Source: DAOUMU01 sp034409055 (GTDB taxonomy: Bacteria > Chloroflexota > Anaerolineae > 4572-78 > J111). From it: a stretch of 64,000 nt of DNA. Below are positions 51,572 through 59,424 of the stretch, piece by piece. The stretch covers positions 13,559-77,558 of the forward strand of contig DAOUMU010000266.1 in NCBI GenBank assembly GCA_034409055.1. Direction: 5' to 3'. Both the position numbers and the translations under genes were made by a program. Numbering within the stretch: the stretch's first letter is position 1; each line of letters begins with the position of its first letter. The notes below the pieces were generated by a model, which did not search any database, was not told the origin of the DNA, and worked only from the letters and a program-made list of their open reading frames with translations.

Positions 51572-52399
51572 ATGATAAAGTATGGCCTTGATGTGACCAT
51601 CGCCGAAGAGTATTGTCACCCACGTATTTTGGCCAATCTTGCTGCTGAAGCCGAGCAAGCTGGCTGGGATGGCTTTTTTGTGCAGGACTTCATTTATTGT
51701 GATGATGCACCGATTGTTGACCCCTGGATAGCTCTGGCTGCGATTGCCATGCAGACCAGCCGTATCCGCATCGGGGCTTTCATGACGGCCTTGCCCCGCC
51801 GTCGCCCCTGGAAAGTAGCTCGTGAAACGGTATCGTTGGATCACCTCTCGAATGGGCGGCTCATTTTTGGGGCAGGGTTGGGGTTTCAGCGAGAAGATTT
51901 CTGGGCCTTTGGAGAAACAGAGGAAGCTAAAGTTCGAGCTGAAAAGCTGGATGAGAGCCTGACAATCTTAAGTGGGTTATGGACCGGTGAGCCGGTTGAC
52001 TTTGCAGGACAACATTATCAAATCAAAGGCGTCCGTTTTCTGCCCAAACCCGTGCAGTCCCCCAGAATTCCGGTCTGGATAGGGGGGGGCTGGCCCAATC
52101 GCAGGCCGTTCCGGCGAGCCGCCCGGTGGGATGGGGTCTATGTGATGACGAACAAGGTGAACGGTGAGGAAATGACTCCGAATGACATCCGGGAAATGAT
52201 AGAATACATCCAAGCCCATCGTGATAACTCTGAACCTTTCGAAGTGGCCTTTGCCGGCGAGACCCCATGTGTTCCACAAGAAAGTGCTGAACTGGTGGGG
52301 CCATATGCTGAGGTGGGGGTAACGTGGTGGCTGGAAGGGATATGGGAACCGTTGGCTGAGACAAGAAAGCGGATTGGCAGTGGTCCACCAAAGGTATAG
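51572..52399 (+). CDS. LLM-class (luciferase-like) flavin-dependent oxidoreductase
   Basis: The 275-residue TIM-barrel protein is of the F420/FMN luciferase-like family: AAEAEQAGWDGFFVQDF, IALAAIAMQTSRIRIGAFMT, ETVSLDHLSNGRLIFGAGLG, then FLPKPVQSPRIPVWIGGGWP. Length and motifs fit the shorter members; cofactor (FMN or F420) cannot be told from sequence here. It is a single gene, divergent from the third MttB. A role in oxidising a methylamine-type side chain is only a neighbourhood guess. Confidence 0.88.
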   Translation: MIKYGLDVTIAEEYCHPRILANLAAEAEQAGWDGFFVQDFIYCDDAPIVDPWIALAAIAMQTSRIRIGAFMTALPRRRPWKVARETVSLDHLSNGRLIFGAGLGFQREDFWAFGETEEAKVRAEKLDESLTILSGLWTGEPVDFAGQHYQIKGVRFLPKPVQSPRIPVWIGGGWPNRRPFRRAARWDGVYVMTNKVNGEEMTPNDIREMIEYIQAHRDNSEPFEVAFAGETPCVPQESAELVGPYAEVGVTWWLEGIWEPLAETRKRIGSGPPKV

Positions 52400-52664
52400 G
52401 TGGCCCACCAAGGCAAATGTAACCGACTGCCGAGACGGCGCGTTTTATTGAGGGGGTGCTGGCTGTACAGTTGGTGATTATAGAGCCCCCACCCCTCGCC
52501 ACTGCCCCGACAGCCAGGCAGCCACTTCCGGCGCCACCTCCTTAGTGCATTCAATCCAATCAGTGCCTCAGTGTTTCAAACCCCCACTCCCCAACCTTCG
52601 GCAATTGACCCTTCACAATTCACAATTTAGAAGCCTTCAAACTCTTTGTAAAGTGACATTCAAT
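52400..52664. other. Intergenic, no gene recognised
   Basis: No supported coding frame exists in this stretch upstream of the IclR promoter; the minus-strand frames overlap the oxidoreductase and look like shadows. Only short imperfect hairpins were seen. Confidence 0.4.
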
Positions 52665-52693
52665 TTGACACACACGTAAAAGCATGTTATATT
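52665..52693 (+). promoter_or_regulatory. Strong sigma-70-type promoter of the iclR gene
   Basis: TTGACA (52665-52670), a 17-bp spacer and TATATT (52688-52693) lie 30 bp before the ATG. IclR proteins usually bind next to their own promoter, so an operator may overlap this site. Confidence 0.7.
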
Positions 52694-52722
52694 TTTATTT
52701 GGTGAAACTTTAGTTCCATATA

Positions 52723-53610
52723 ATGAAACCACTCAACAATTCTTCCCAGGCTAATTACTCAATTCAGGCCCTGCAACGAGGCATGCAGGTACTTGATGCT
52801 CTATTAGAGGCCCGCACTCCCCTCCGTTTGGAACAAATCTGTGCTTATACCGAACTACCCAAGTCAACAGCTTTTCGGATCATTGTCAATTTACTTCGGG
52901 GTCAATACCTGGTCGAGACAGAGGAGGGTTTCTGGCTGGGGCTAAAAATGTTACGTTTTGGGACCTTGGTCGAAGAGAAATTAGACCTCAAGCAACAGGC
53001 AGGCCCCTTTCTTATGAAGCTACGTGATCAGGTCAACGAGACTGTCCATTTGGCTGTACTTGACCATGACTTGCGGGTAGTCTATCTGGAAAAACTCTCG
53101 ACCCAACATGCCATTGGGCTGATGATGTCACGGGTCGGGCTGACCGCCCCCATGCATTGCACCGGTTTGGGTAAAGTGATGGTCGCATTCCGGCCTGAGG
53201 CCGAGACTCGTCATTGGGTCCGTACCCATGGCCTAAAAGCTATGACTGAAGCTACGATTACCGACGAAAAGACTTTTTTACAGGAATTACGTGAAATCCG
53301 TTCTCGGGGCTATGCCGTCGATAACGGGGAATTTGAGCCCGGTGTACGCTGTATTGGAGCGCCAATCCGGGACAGAACTGGCACGGTAATCGCCGCCGTG
53401 AGCATTTCTGGCCCAGACACCCGCATGCCTGTGCCGCTTCTTGGTAGTTCTATAGCCATGCAAGTCGTCGAGACTGCCCGGCATATTTCGCAGGCCCTTG
53501 GCTACTTAGACGAACCCGCAAAATCAACCCCAAAAGATCAAAATGATGACAGCCTGACCGGGTTCCATAAATCGAAAAATAGTTTTCCCGGAGAGTCACC
53601 AAATTGTTAA
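52723..53610 (+). CDS. IclR-family transcriptional regulator
   Basis: The 295-residue protein has an N-terminal winged helix (YSIQALQRGMQVLDALLEAR, LEQICAYTELPKSTAFRIIV). The IclR effector domain follows (ETVHLAVLDHDLRVVYLEKL, MHCTGLGKVMVAFRP, RGYAVDNGEFEPGVRCIGAP, then VIAAVSISGPDTRM). By family and by the downstream kdgK and kdgA genes it is probably a KdgR-type regulator responding to 2-keto-3-deoxygluconate. The last 35 residues (after LGYLDEPA) are beyond the normal end and run up to the mobile-element zone, so the C-terminus may have been altered by an insertion. Confidence 0.9.
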   Translation: MKPLNNSSQANYSIQALQRGMQVLDALLEARTPLRLEQICAYTELPKSTAFRIIVNLLRGQYLVETEEGFWLGLKMLRFGTLVEEKLDLKQQAGPFLMKLRDQVNETVHLAVLDHDLRVVYLEKLSTQHAIGLMMSRVGLTAPMHCTGLGKVMVAFRPEAETRHWVRTHGLKAMTEATITDEKTFLQELREIRSRGYAVDNGEFEPGVRCIGAPIRDRTGTVIAAVSISGPDTRMPVPLLGSSIAMQVVETARHISQALGYLDEPAKSTPKDQNDDSLTGFHKSKNSFPGESPNC

Positions 53611-53698
53611 GACAGGGCAGAATAGTTATACCTACGTCTTTGTAGTCGTTTGGTTGATGCCAATGTTACTAAACTAGAAAAAAAGAGACAAAAAATAA

Positions 53699-53736
53699 GG
53701 AGATACCGGCTAACTTGGCAGTGCGGCGGTATCTCC
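53699..53736. repeat. Hairpin near the end of the insertion sequence
   Basis: GGAGATACCG (53699-53708) and CGGTATCTCC (53727-53736) pair perfectly around 18 nt. It lies downstream (minus-strand sense) of the transposase remnant and may be part of the insertion-sequence end or a terminator. Confidence 0.5.
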
Positions 53737-53916
53737 CTAAACCGGCAAAGCACATAAAGCATACCCGGCATATTTTTCCCGGGTCTGGCTCTATGCTCTT
53801 GCCTTTTTGTATTATACACCAGATCAACTCAGTTGGCGAAACAATCTTTTGGGGTAAACGTTCAGGCTGGCCTACCCCTGCTTGGCTGACAAATTTAACA
53901 ATTGCCAGCCCTGGAT

Positions 53917-54282
53917 TTAGGGCAGACCAAAACAGGAAACAACCCACTGCCGCTTAGGTTGAGCAGCCTGCCGGCGGGAAGCCATCGCTGGTTCAGGATC
54001 AGGTTCAGGATCAAGCCCAAAAGGAGGCAAAACAGGCCAATTCTTACGAAATTGTTGCCGTAGCTACCACCAGCCGATTTTCAAATAGCTCATGCCTCGG
54101 TCCCAATGAGTATCTACCCAACGACGGGTTTTTCGTCTGACCACCACAACGCCAACACTGGTGAAGTGGAGGGTGGCCACGGCCAAGACCAAAAACAGCC
54201 GGGCAATCGCTGGGGCATCATCCAACTTGGTGGCCTCGACTTGAAAACCGTTTGACTTATCATCCAGAAAGGTTTCTTCAAT
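53917..54282 (-). pseudogene. IS4-like transposase, 3' half (C-terminal part)
   Basis: The minus-strand frame reads TIEETFLDDKSNGFQVEATK, then IARLFLVLAVATLHFTS, RRWVDTHWDRGMSYLKIGWW. An in-frame TAG follows (54064-54066), and the family's tail resumes (PEPAMASRRQAAQPKRQW) to a stop at 53917. IEETFLDDKSNGFQ carries the last catalytic Glu of the IS4-type DDE transposase. Homology starts abruptly at about 54282, where the serine-recombinase element begins; the matching N-terminal part resumes beyond it at 56193. The gene is thus both split and nonsense-mutated. Confidence 0.75.
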
Positions 54283-56191
54283 GGTATAATCACAAATGAC
54301 AAATTCTGCCTGACCCGATGGGGCGAACTGCAACTGTCGTGGTGGCGACGGCCCTTGCGCCTGAGAGATTAAATTTGACACGCATGCTAGACTCCTCTGA
54401 TAATGGCCATATGACGGAGGAGATTTGATGAAATCAAAGTGGATAGTCCATCGGACTACCGTCGCCCGCCTCGATGGTCAACGTCGGTGGGATTACGCCT
54501 ACCAGTTCCTGGTGCGCTGGGCGATGGAACAGGAAACAGGTTCAAAACTTAGTGAAATACCCAGACAGGAGGAATATCAAAATGGACGTGGCCCTATATG
54601 TTCGAGTCTCGACCAATCGGCAACAACAAAGTCAAACCATTGAACAGCAACTGGAGCGGTTACAAGCCGCTGTGGCGGCCCAGCCAAGTTGGCATTTGGC
54701 CCAAGAGCATATCTACCGCGATGATGGTTATAGTGGCGCCAAACTGAGCCGACCGGGTTTGGACCGGCTCAGGGACCAGGCTGCCATGGGAGCTTTTGAG
54801 TTGGTTTTGATTACGGCTCCTGATCGGCTGTCACGTCAGTATGTGCATCAAGTCCTACTGATTGAAGAACTGAAGCAGTTGGGCTGTCAAGTTGAGTTTT
54901 TGGAGCGTCCCATGGACAGCGACGACCCCCACGACCAACTCTTACTTCAAATCCGGGGAGCGGTGGCCGAGTATGAACGCAATCTGATCGCTGACCGGAT
55001 GCGACGAGGCCGTCAAGCCAAATTACACAGTGGCACCTTACTTCCCTGGACAACCGCTCCCTATGGATACATCATGGACCCAGAGCGGCCGCGTGACCCC
55101 AGTCGGTTACGCATTGACCCGGTCAAAGCAGGGGTGGTGGTCCAGATGTTTGCCTGGTATACTGACCCTCAACAGAGCGTTTCGCTCTACTGGATGGCCA
55201 AAAAACTGACTGATGACCAAGTGCCAACGCCAAAAGGGGGGCCTCGCTGGAATGTAGCCACCATTCGAGGTATTCTACGCAATCCGGCTTATATGGGCAC
55301 AGCCTACAGTGGCCGCACTCGTCCGGCTCCGGCCCAGCACCGCAAATCAGCTTTACAGCCCATTGGACCAGGTCAGAGCATCCAACCGGCTCCGCCTGAA
55401 GAATGGATCCCGGTCACGGTGCCAGCCCTGATCCATCAGGAGACGTTCGAGTTGGCCCAACAGCGTTTAGACCAAAATAAACAGATGGCTCGCCGTAATA
55501 ATCACAGTTACGACTATCTCTTACGAGGCTTAGTCAGTTGTGCCCAGTGTCGGTTAGCTTGTACGGGTCGCTGTGTTCGTCCAGACTATCCCTATTATGT
55601 TTGTAAAGGTCGGACTGATGCCTTACGAGCGGCCAAAGATGAACGTTGCATCGCCAGATATGCACCAGCCAAAACGCTCGACCAACTGGTTTGGCAAGAC
55701 CTGTGTGCCATTTTAACTGACCCAGATTTGATCACCCACGAGTTGGAACGAGCCCAAGCTGGCGAATGGTTGCCTCAAGCCCTCCAATCTCGTCGCCAGA
55801 CGGTTAAAGCAGCGCTGACCCAACTTGACCGTCAACAAGCCCGTTTGTTGGAAGTGTTCCTGGCTGAGATTATTAGTCGGGATGAGTTTGAGCGCAAGCG
55901 ACAAGAGTTGAGCCAAACCCAGCATGGCTTGAGCCAACAACTGCGTCAACTTGAACTTCAGGCGCAGCGGCAGATCAATACAGCCAAATTGGCGACTCAC
56001 ATCCAAGATTTTTGTCAGCGCCTTCAACCAACTTTGGACCAGCTTGACTTTGCCCAACGCAGGCAACTGGTAGAATTGTTGATTGACCGGGTCATTGTTG
56101 ACGACGGCAATGTAGAAATCCGCTATGTAATTCCAACCACCGCCAAAGGCGAAGAATCTCGCTTTTGCCATTTGCGTAAAGACTATTTCAA
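54279..56191 (+). mobile_element. Serine-recombinase element inserted in a transposase gene
   Basis: The transposase reading is cut after the Asp codon at 56193-56195 and resumes at the Ile codon 54280-54282, as if ...YALRFD|IEETFLDDK... had been opened. TTCAA is present at both junctions (54277-54281 and 56187-56191), giving TTCAATG on the left and TTCAACG on the right, the likely crossover core. The element is about 1.9 kb, carries the small gene at 54428 and the recombinase at 54582, and has no terminal inverted repeats, as expected for large-serine-recombinase elements. Confidence 0.75.
54428..54643 (+). CDS. Small protein encoded upstream of and overlapping the recombinase
   Basis: The 71-residue protein (MKSKWIVHRTTVARLDGQRR, then WDYAYQFLVRWAMEQE) has a strong GGAGGAG site before the ATG at 54428. 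Its last third overlaps the start of the recombinase gene by 62 bp in another frame. It is not recognised, but a coupled small gene ahead of a serine recombinase could be a directionality or helper factor (inference). Confidence 0.6.
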   Translation: MKSKWIVHRTTVARLDGQRRWDYAYQFLVRWAMEQETGSKLSEIPRQEEYQNGRGPICSSLDQSATTKSNH

Positions 56192-56342
56192 CGTCAAACC
56201 GCAAAGCGTATTCATCCAGAGTGGTCAGGTCAGTGGGGGCTTCACTGATAATGTACCACGGCTCCTCATCACTGAGCGGGTTGGCCAAGGCGATATTGAC
56301 CGGGCCGATGCTCTCGCCCAGAATGTAAAAAGTATCCGGTAG
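54582..56342 (+). CDS. Large serine recombinase
   Basis: The 586-residue protein starts MDVALYVRVSTNRQQQSQ, in which the Ser of YVRVS is the catalytic nucleophile. The resolvase domain spans about 1-150 (DDGYSGAKLSRPGLDRL, TAPDRLSRQY, AEYERNLIADRM). A Recombinase domain with PTPKGGPRWNVATIRGILRN, then a zinc ribbon (LVSCAQCRLACTGRC, YYVCKGR) and a coiled coil follow. AGGAGG precedes the ATG at 54582. The family normally ends near RFCHLRKDYF, which here falls exactly at the right junction (about 56190). The last roughly 50 residues are therefore read from the split transposase gene. Confidence 0.9.
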   Translation: MDVALYVRVSTNRQQQSQTIEQQLERLQAAVAAQPSWHLAQEHIYRDDGYSGAKLSRPGLDRLRDQAAMGAFELVLITAPDRLSRQYVHQVLLIEELKQLGCQVEFLERPMDSDDPHDQLLLQIRGAVAEYERNLIADRMRRGRQAKLHSGTLLPWTTAPYGYIMDPERPRDPSRLRIDPVKAGVVVQMFAWYTDPQQSVSLYWMAKKLTDDQVPTPKGGPRWNVATIRGILRNPAYMGTAYSGRTRPAPAQHRKSALQPIGPGQSIQPAPPEEWIPVTVPALIHQETFELAQQRLDQNKQMARRNNHSYDYLLRGLVSCAQCRLACTGRCVRPDYPYYVCKGRTDALRAAKDERCIARYAPAKTLDQLVWQDLCAILTDPDLITHELERAQAGEWLPQALQSRRQTVKAALTQLDRQQARLLEVFLAEIISRDEFERKRQELSQTQHGLSQQLRQLELQAQRQINTAKLATHIQDFCQRLQPTLDQLDFAQRRQLVELLIDRVIVDDGNVEIRYVIPTTAKGEESRFCHLRKDYFNVKPQSVFIQSGQVSGGFTDNVPRLLITERVGQGDIDRADALAQNVKSIR

Positions 56343-56375
56343 CAAAAAGTGCTTAGGAGGCTTAAATGATGTCAA
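56193..56375 (-). pseudogene. IS4-like transposase, 5' fragment (middle part)
   Basis: On the minus strand the frame reads FLLPDTFYILGESIGPVNIA, then LANPLSDEEPWYIISEAPTD and LTTLDEYALRFD. This is the IS4-type stretch that directly precedes IEETFLDDK. It ends at the recombinase-element junction (56193). Beyond 56375 it meets the kdgK start, so the N-terminal two-thirds of the transposase has been lost. Together with 53917-54282 it shows one disrupted gene. Confidence 0.7.
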
Positions 56376-57406
56376 AGAAAGTAGTTACTTTTGGAGAAAT
56401 TATGATGCGGCTTTCCCCGCCGGGATTTTTACGGTTTGGACAAACACGCTCGTTTGACGTAATTTTCGGTGGTGGTGAGGCCAACGTGGCTGCGTCGCTG
56501 GCTAATTTTAGGGTACCGGTGGATTATGTTACCCGTGTGCCTGACAACGATTTGGGCGAAGCCTGCATTCAGTTCCTGCGTCAGTACGGCATTGGCGTAG
56601 ACAAAATCGTGCACAGCGGTGACCGGCTGGGTATCTATTTTTTAGAGATGGGGGCTATACAGCGCGGCAGCAAAGTCATCTACGACCGGGCCAACTCAGC
56701 CCTGGCCACCATTGAACGCGGAATGATTGACTGGCAGAGTGCCTTCGCCGACGCGGACTGGTTCCACTGGACCGGTATCACCCCTGCCATCTCGGCCGGA
56801 GCAGCCAACGTTTGTCAGGAGGCAGTCCAGGTGGCAAAAGATATGGGACTGACCGTGTCCTGCGACCTGAACTATCGCAAGAAGCTCTGGAAGTGGGGCA
56901 AACAAGCCGGCGAGGTAATGTCTGAGCTAGTACCCTACTGCGACGTGGCTATCGGGAACGAGGAGGATGCCGACAAAGTGTTTGGTATCAAAGCACCTGA
57001 AACTGATGTCATTGCGGGCCAAGTAGAGGCCGACAAGTATCGCTACGTGTGTGAAGAGCTGGCGAAAAGCTTTCCCAACCTGAAGACTATTGCTATCACC
57101 CTGCGTGGCTCGATTTCAGCCAGCCACAACAGTTGGTCGGGGGTGCTGTGGGACGAAGGAGCGTTTTATGTTGGTCCAACTTACGACATAACCCACATTG
57201 TGGATCGAGTCGGGGGTGGCGACGCATTTATGGGCGGGTTGATTTACGGTTTACGTGCTTACGGGAGTGATCGACAAAAATCGCTCAATTTTGCCGTGGC
57301 CGCTTCTTGCCTGAAACATTCGATCTTTGGCGATTTTAATATGGTAACTGTGGCCGAGGTCGAGAAGCTAATGGGTGGCGACGTCTCTGGACGTGTCTCA
57401 CGTTGA
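56366..57406 (+). CDS. kdgK: 2-keto-3-deoxygluconate kinase (PfkB family)
   Basis: KdgK phosphorylates 2-keto-3-deoxygluconate at C6 with ATP. The 346-residue protein has GEIMMRLSPPGFLRFGQTRS at the N-terminus, GGGEANVAASLANF (sugar site), CDLNYRKKLW, and the PfkB signature RVGGGDAFMGGLIYGLRA with the catalytic Asp. These fit the KdgK subgroup. AGGAGG lies 8 bp before the ATG, just outside the transposase remnant; ATG at 56369 is equally possible. It is followed 26 bp later by kdgA. Its original promoter may have been displaced by the insertions upstream. Confidence 0.92.
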   Translation: MMSKKVVTFGEIMMRLSPPGFLRFGQTRSFDVIFGGGEANVAASLANFRVPVDYVTRVPDNDLGEACIQFLRQYGIGVDKIVHSGDRLGIYFLEMGAIQRGSKVIYDRANSALATIERGMIDWQSAFADADWFHWTGITPAISAGAANVCQEAVQVAKDMGLTVSCDLNYRKKLWKWGKQAGEVMSELVPYCDVAIGNEEDADKVFGIKAPETDVIAGQVEADKYRYVCEELAKSFPNLKTIAITLRGSISASHNSWSGVLWDEGAFYVGPTYDITHIVDRVGGGDAFMGGLIYGLRAYGSDRQKSLNFAVAASCLKHSIFGDFNMVTVAEVEKLMGGDVSGRVSR

Positions 57407-57431
57407 ATAATCCAGAAAGGACATTGAAAAA

Positions 57432-58103
57432 ATGGCGAGATTCAGCAGACTTGAAGTCTTAAACACCATCATCGATACCGGACTGGTGCCGGTTTTTTAT
57501 AATGCCGATGTAGAAATAACAAAGAACATCGTGAAAGCCTGTGCTGGCGGAGGGGCCAAAGTGGTAGAGTTCACCAATCGGGGCGATTTTGCGCCGGAGG
57601 TTTTTAGGGAACTGTCGCAATACATGAGCAGATCACATCCAGAGATTATTCTGGGCGTTGGCTCAGTTATCGACGAACCAACGGCGGCCCTGTATATCGC
57701 CTATGGAACTAATTTTGTGGTTGGTCCTGTTCTCAATGAAGCTGTTGCCAGATTATGTAATCGAAGAAAAGTGGCTTATATGCCTGGGTGTGGCAGCGCT
57801 TCTGAAATATCTTACGCCGAAGAGCTCGGAGTGGAGATTGTCAAGATTTTTCCGGGTAGCTCGGTGGGAGGGCCGGGATTCGTAAAGTCAGTGCTGGGGC
57901 CTTGCCCCTGGACACGCATCATGCCAACCGGTGGGGTGGATGCTACTGAGGAAAGCATTAATGCCTGGTTCAAGGCAGGCGTGGCTTGCGTCGGGATGGG
58001 CTCAAAGCTGATTACCAAGGACCTGGTCGCGGCAGGGGACTTTGAGGCAATTTCAAAGAAGGTCTCTCAGGTTTTGACCTGGATTAAACAGGCGCGAGGT
58101 TAG
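57432..58103 (+). CDS. kdgA: KDPG/KHG aldolase (2-dehydro-3-deoxy-6-phosphogluconate aldolase)
   Basis: The enzyme cleaves KDPG to pyruvate and glyceraldehyde-3-phosphate. The 223-residue class-I aldolase has GLVPVFYNADVEITKNIVKA, VVEFTNRGDFA, ILGVGSVIDEPTAALYIAYG, VVGPVLN and the Schiff-base Lys in VEIVKIFPGSSVGG. RIMPTGGVDATEES forms the phosphate site. Asn-rich GVGSV and FTNRGD replace the GAGTV and ITLRTP of EDA, so the subgroup may prefer a related keto acid. It is directly behind kdgK, so the pair converts ketodeoxygluconate to central metabolites. Confidence 0.92.
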   Translation: MARFSRLEVLNTIIDTGLVPVFYNADVEITKNIVKACAGGGAKVVEFTNRGDFAPEVFRELSQYMSRSHPEIILGVGSVIDEPTAALYIAYGTNFVVGPVLNEAVARLCNRRKVAYMPGCGSASEISYAEELGVEIVKIFPGSSVGGPGFVKSVLGPCPWTRIMPTGGVDATEESINAWFKAGVACVGMGSKLITKDLVAAGDFEAISKKVSQVLTWIKQARG

Positions 58104-58119
58104 TCCAGCTAGATAAGGC

Positions 58120-58320
58120 AGTTCCGAAAAAATACCTGTGCCCGCCTGTGTCCTGTGGGTACAGGCGGGTAATTGTCCCAACTCCGTAAACCCACAGGGC
58201 AGTGACGTAGCGTGAAACGTGATGTTTTTATGCCATAAACCCTCACGTTTCACGTCACTTGCCCTGTGGGTTTACGCTTCACGCCGCCGAAAGTTTTGGG
58301 ATGATTTAAATTTCGGAACT
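58120..58320. repeat. Nested foldback element downstream of kdgA
   Basis: The outer arms AGTTCCGAAA (58120-58129) and TTTCGGAACT (58311-58320) are perfectly complementary. Inside, CCCGCCTGT/ACAGGCGGG form a hairpin at 58141-58169. A second pair of 34-bp arms (58185-58218 region with 58243-58276, CCCACAGGGCA...TGCCCTGTGGG) forms a long foldback. The whole 200-bp unit is non-coding. Confidence 0.75.
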
Positions 58321-58615
58321 CCCTAACAAAAGAGTATGGCAGGGTCACGACAGTACCTTGACCGCCTTCGAGGCCAGCCTCAAGCGAGGGCGCGTTTCAG
58401 TTTTGGGGCGAGTTGTAATGTCTCTGCCATTTATTAGCTTTGGAGTCGAGGCTGCTGTCTCACAGGGAGGCGGAGATTGATTTTGAAACCAGATGGGATA
58501 TAATCAAGAGAACACGGGTGTCACTAAAAATTTTGTTCGGAAGCGAGACTATGACGGCTGAACAGACACTCATAAACCAATTTAAGAAAAAAACGGCAAT
58601 TTCAGGAGGTAGTTA
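58321..58615. other. Intergenic, about 300 bp
   Basis: No gene was recognised between the nested foldback and the TumA-like gene. CTCGAAG-like and GCCTCAAG repeats are weak. Only the AGGAGG site (58604-58609) for the next gene is clear. Confidence 0.4.
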
Positions 58616-58930
58616 GTGTCAACTGTAAAATTTACCCAACAAACTATGCCCCCATCCGGTCAGGCGCTGAGGCGCGAATTGCAAAAGGCCCTCGAAAACG
58701 CTTCACCACTGGACGATTTTATCCAAATTATTAGAGACTTAACCCAACTGGAATATCAATACAAACTAGACTCCGCAGAGTTTTTTGCTCGTTTTCAGCA
58801 AGGTAAGATGGGCGATAACATCGATTTTATTCGTTGGGCTAACAAATATGAAATCTATCAGGAAATGAAAGCTGACCTAGAACACATTTTTGAACTGCTA
58901 TCGCAATATGCTCTACCGGTGATGGTTTGA
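58616..58930 (+). CDS. Putative antitoxin of a TumE-type module (TumA-like)
   Basis: The 104-residue protein is mainly helical (LRRELQKALENASPLDDFIQ, IIRDLTQLEYQYKLDSAEFF) and ends LLSQYALPVMV. The start is GTG at 58616 behind a strong AGGAGG. The stop overlaps the next ATG (TGATG), a sign of translational coupling. The following gene is a TumE/DUF6516-type protein, whose partners are small helical proteins of about this size containing a residue pattern like SAEFFARFQQGKMGD. The antitoxin role is inferred from position and size. Confidence 0.65.
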   Translation: MSTVKFTQQTMPPSGQALRRELQKALENASPLDDFIQIIRDLTQLEYQYKLDSAEFFARFQQGKMGDNIDFIRWANKYEIYQEMKADLEHIFELLSQYALPVMV

Positions 58931-59334
58931 TGACCCGTCTACACCGTTATCTTGCCCGATTGCAAGATACAATTTTGTCTCGTGGCGAGATTGAAGTTGA
59001 GGAGATGGAAATTTTCGACCGCTCTGACAGGCCGGGGCGGGTGAGTGAATTCTATGCTCGATTACGTTTCTACAATGGCTCGCAACTCCAGATTGTAGAG
59101 AAGCTGGTTGTCGAACGCTACACCATTATTAAATCTCGCTATGTTTATCATTATCAGCAATCGGATGGTATACTAATTTTTCGTTACGATAATGTACCGC
59201 ATCATCCTGAAATTGAGACACACCCTCATCATAAACATGTAGGTGATGCCACTGTTGCTACCCAGCCGCCTGATCTTAGTGAGGTATTGCATGAAATTGA
59301 CGGTATTCTGTATTCAACTCGCGGCGCGGGGTAA
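58930..59334 (+). CDS. TumE-family (DUF6516) putative toxin
   Basis: The 134-residue protein has the family landmarks ARLRFYNGSQLQIVEKLVVE, SRYVYHYQQSDGILIFRYDN and VPHHPEIETHPHHKHVGDAT, with PPDLSEVLHEID near the end. The His-rich HHPEI...HPHHKH segment is characteristic. TumE proteins are described as toxins of type II modules. It starts in the TGATG overlap with the upstream gene, so the two form a unit. It lies in an accessory zone rich in foldback repeats. Confidence 0.75.
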   Translation: MTRLHRYLARLQDTILSRGEIEVEEMEIFDRSDRPGRVSEFYARLRFYNGSQLQIVEKLVVERYTIIKSRYVYHYQQSDGILIFRYDNVPHHPEIETHPHHKHVGDATVATQPPDLSEVLHEIDGILYSTRGAG

Positions 59335-59424
59335 GCAGTAATGACAAAGAGATGGATCGGCTACCAAGAGATTATTATGTTGAACAAAGGTTCAGTGCAA
59401 GGCAACGAGTAGGACAGCCACCAT

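Noticed and set aside
56216..56342. Genuine C-terminal domain of the serine recombinase
   Set aside because: On the opposite strand this stretch encodes a conserved transposase segment, so the recombinase tail is most likely read-through into its insertion target.
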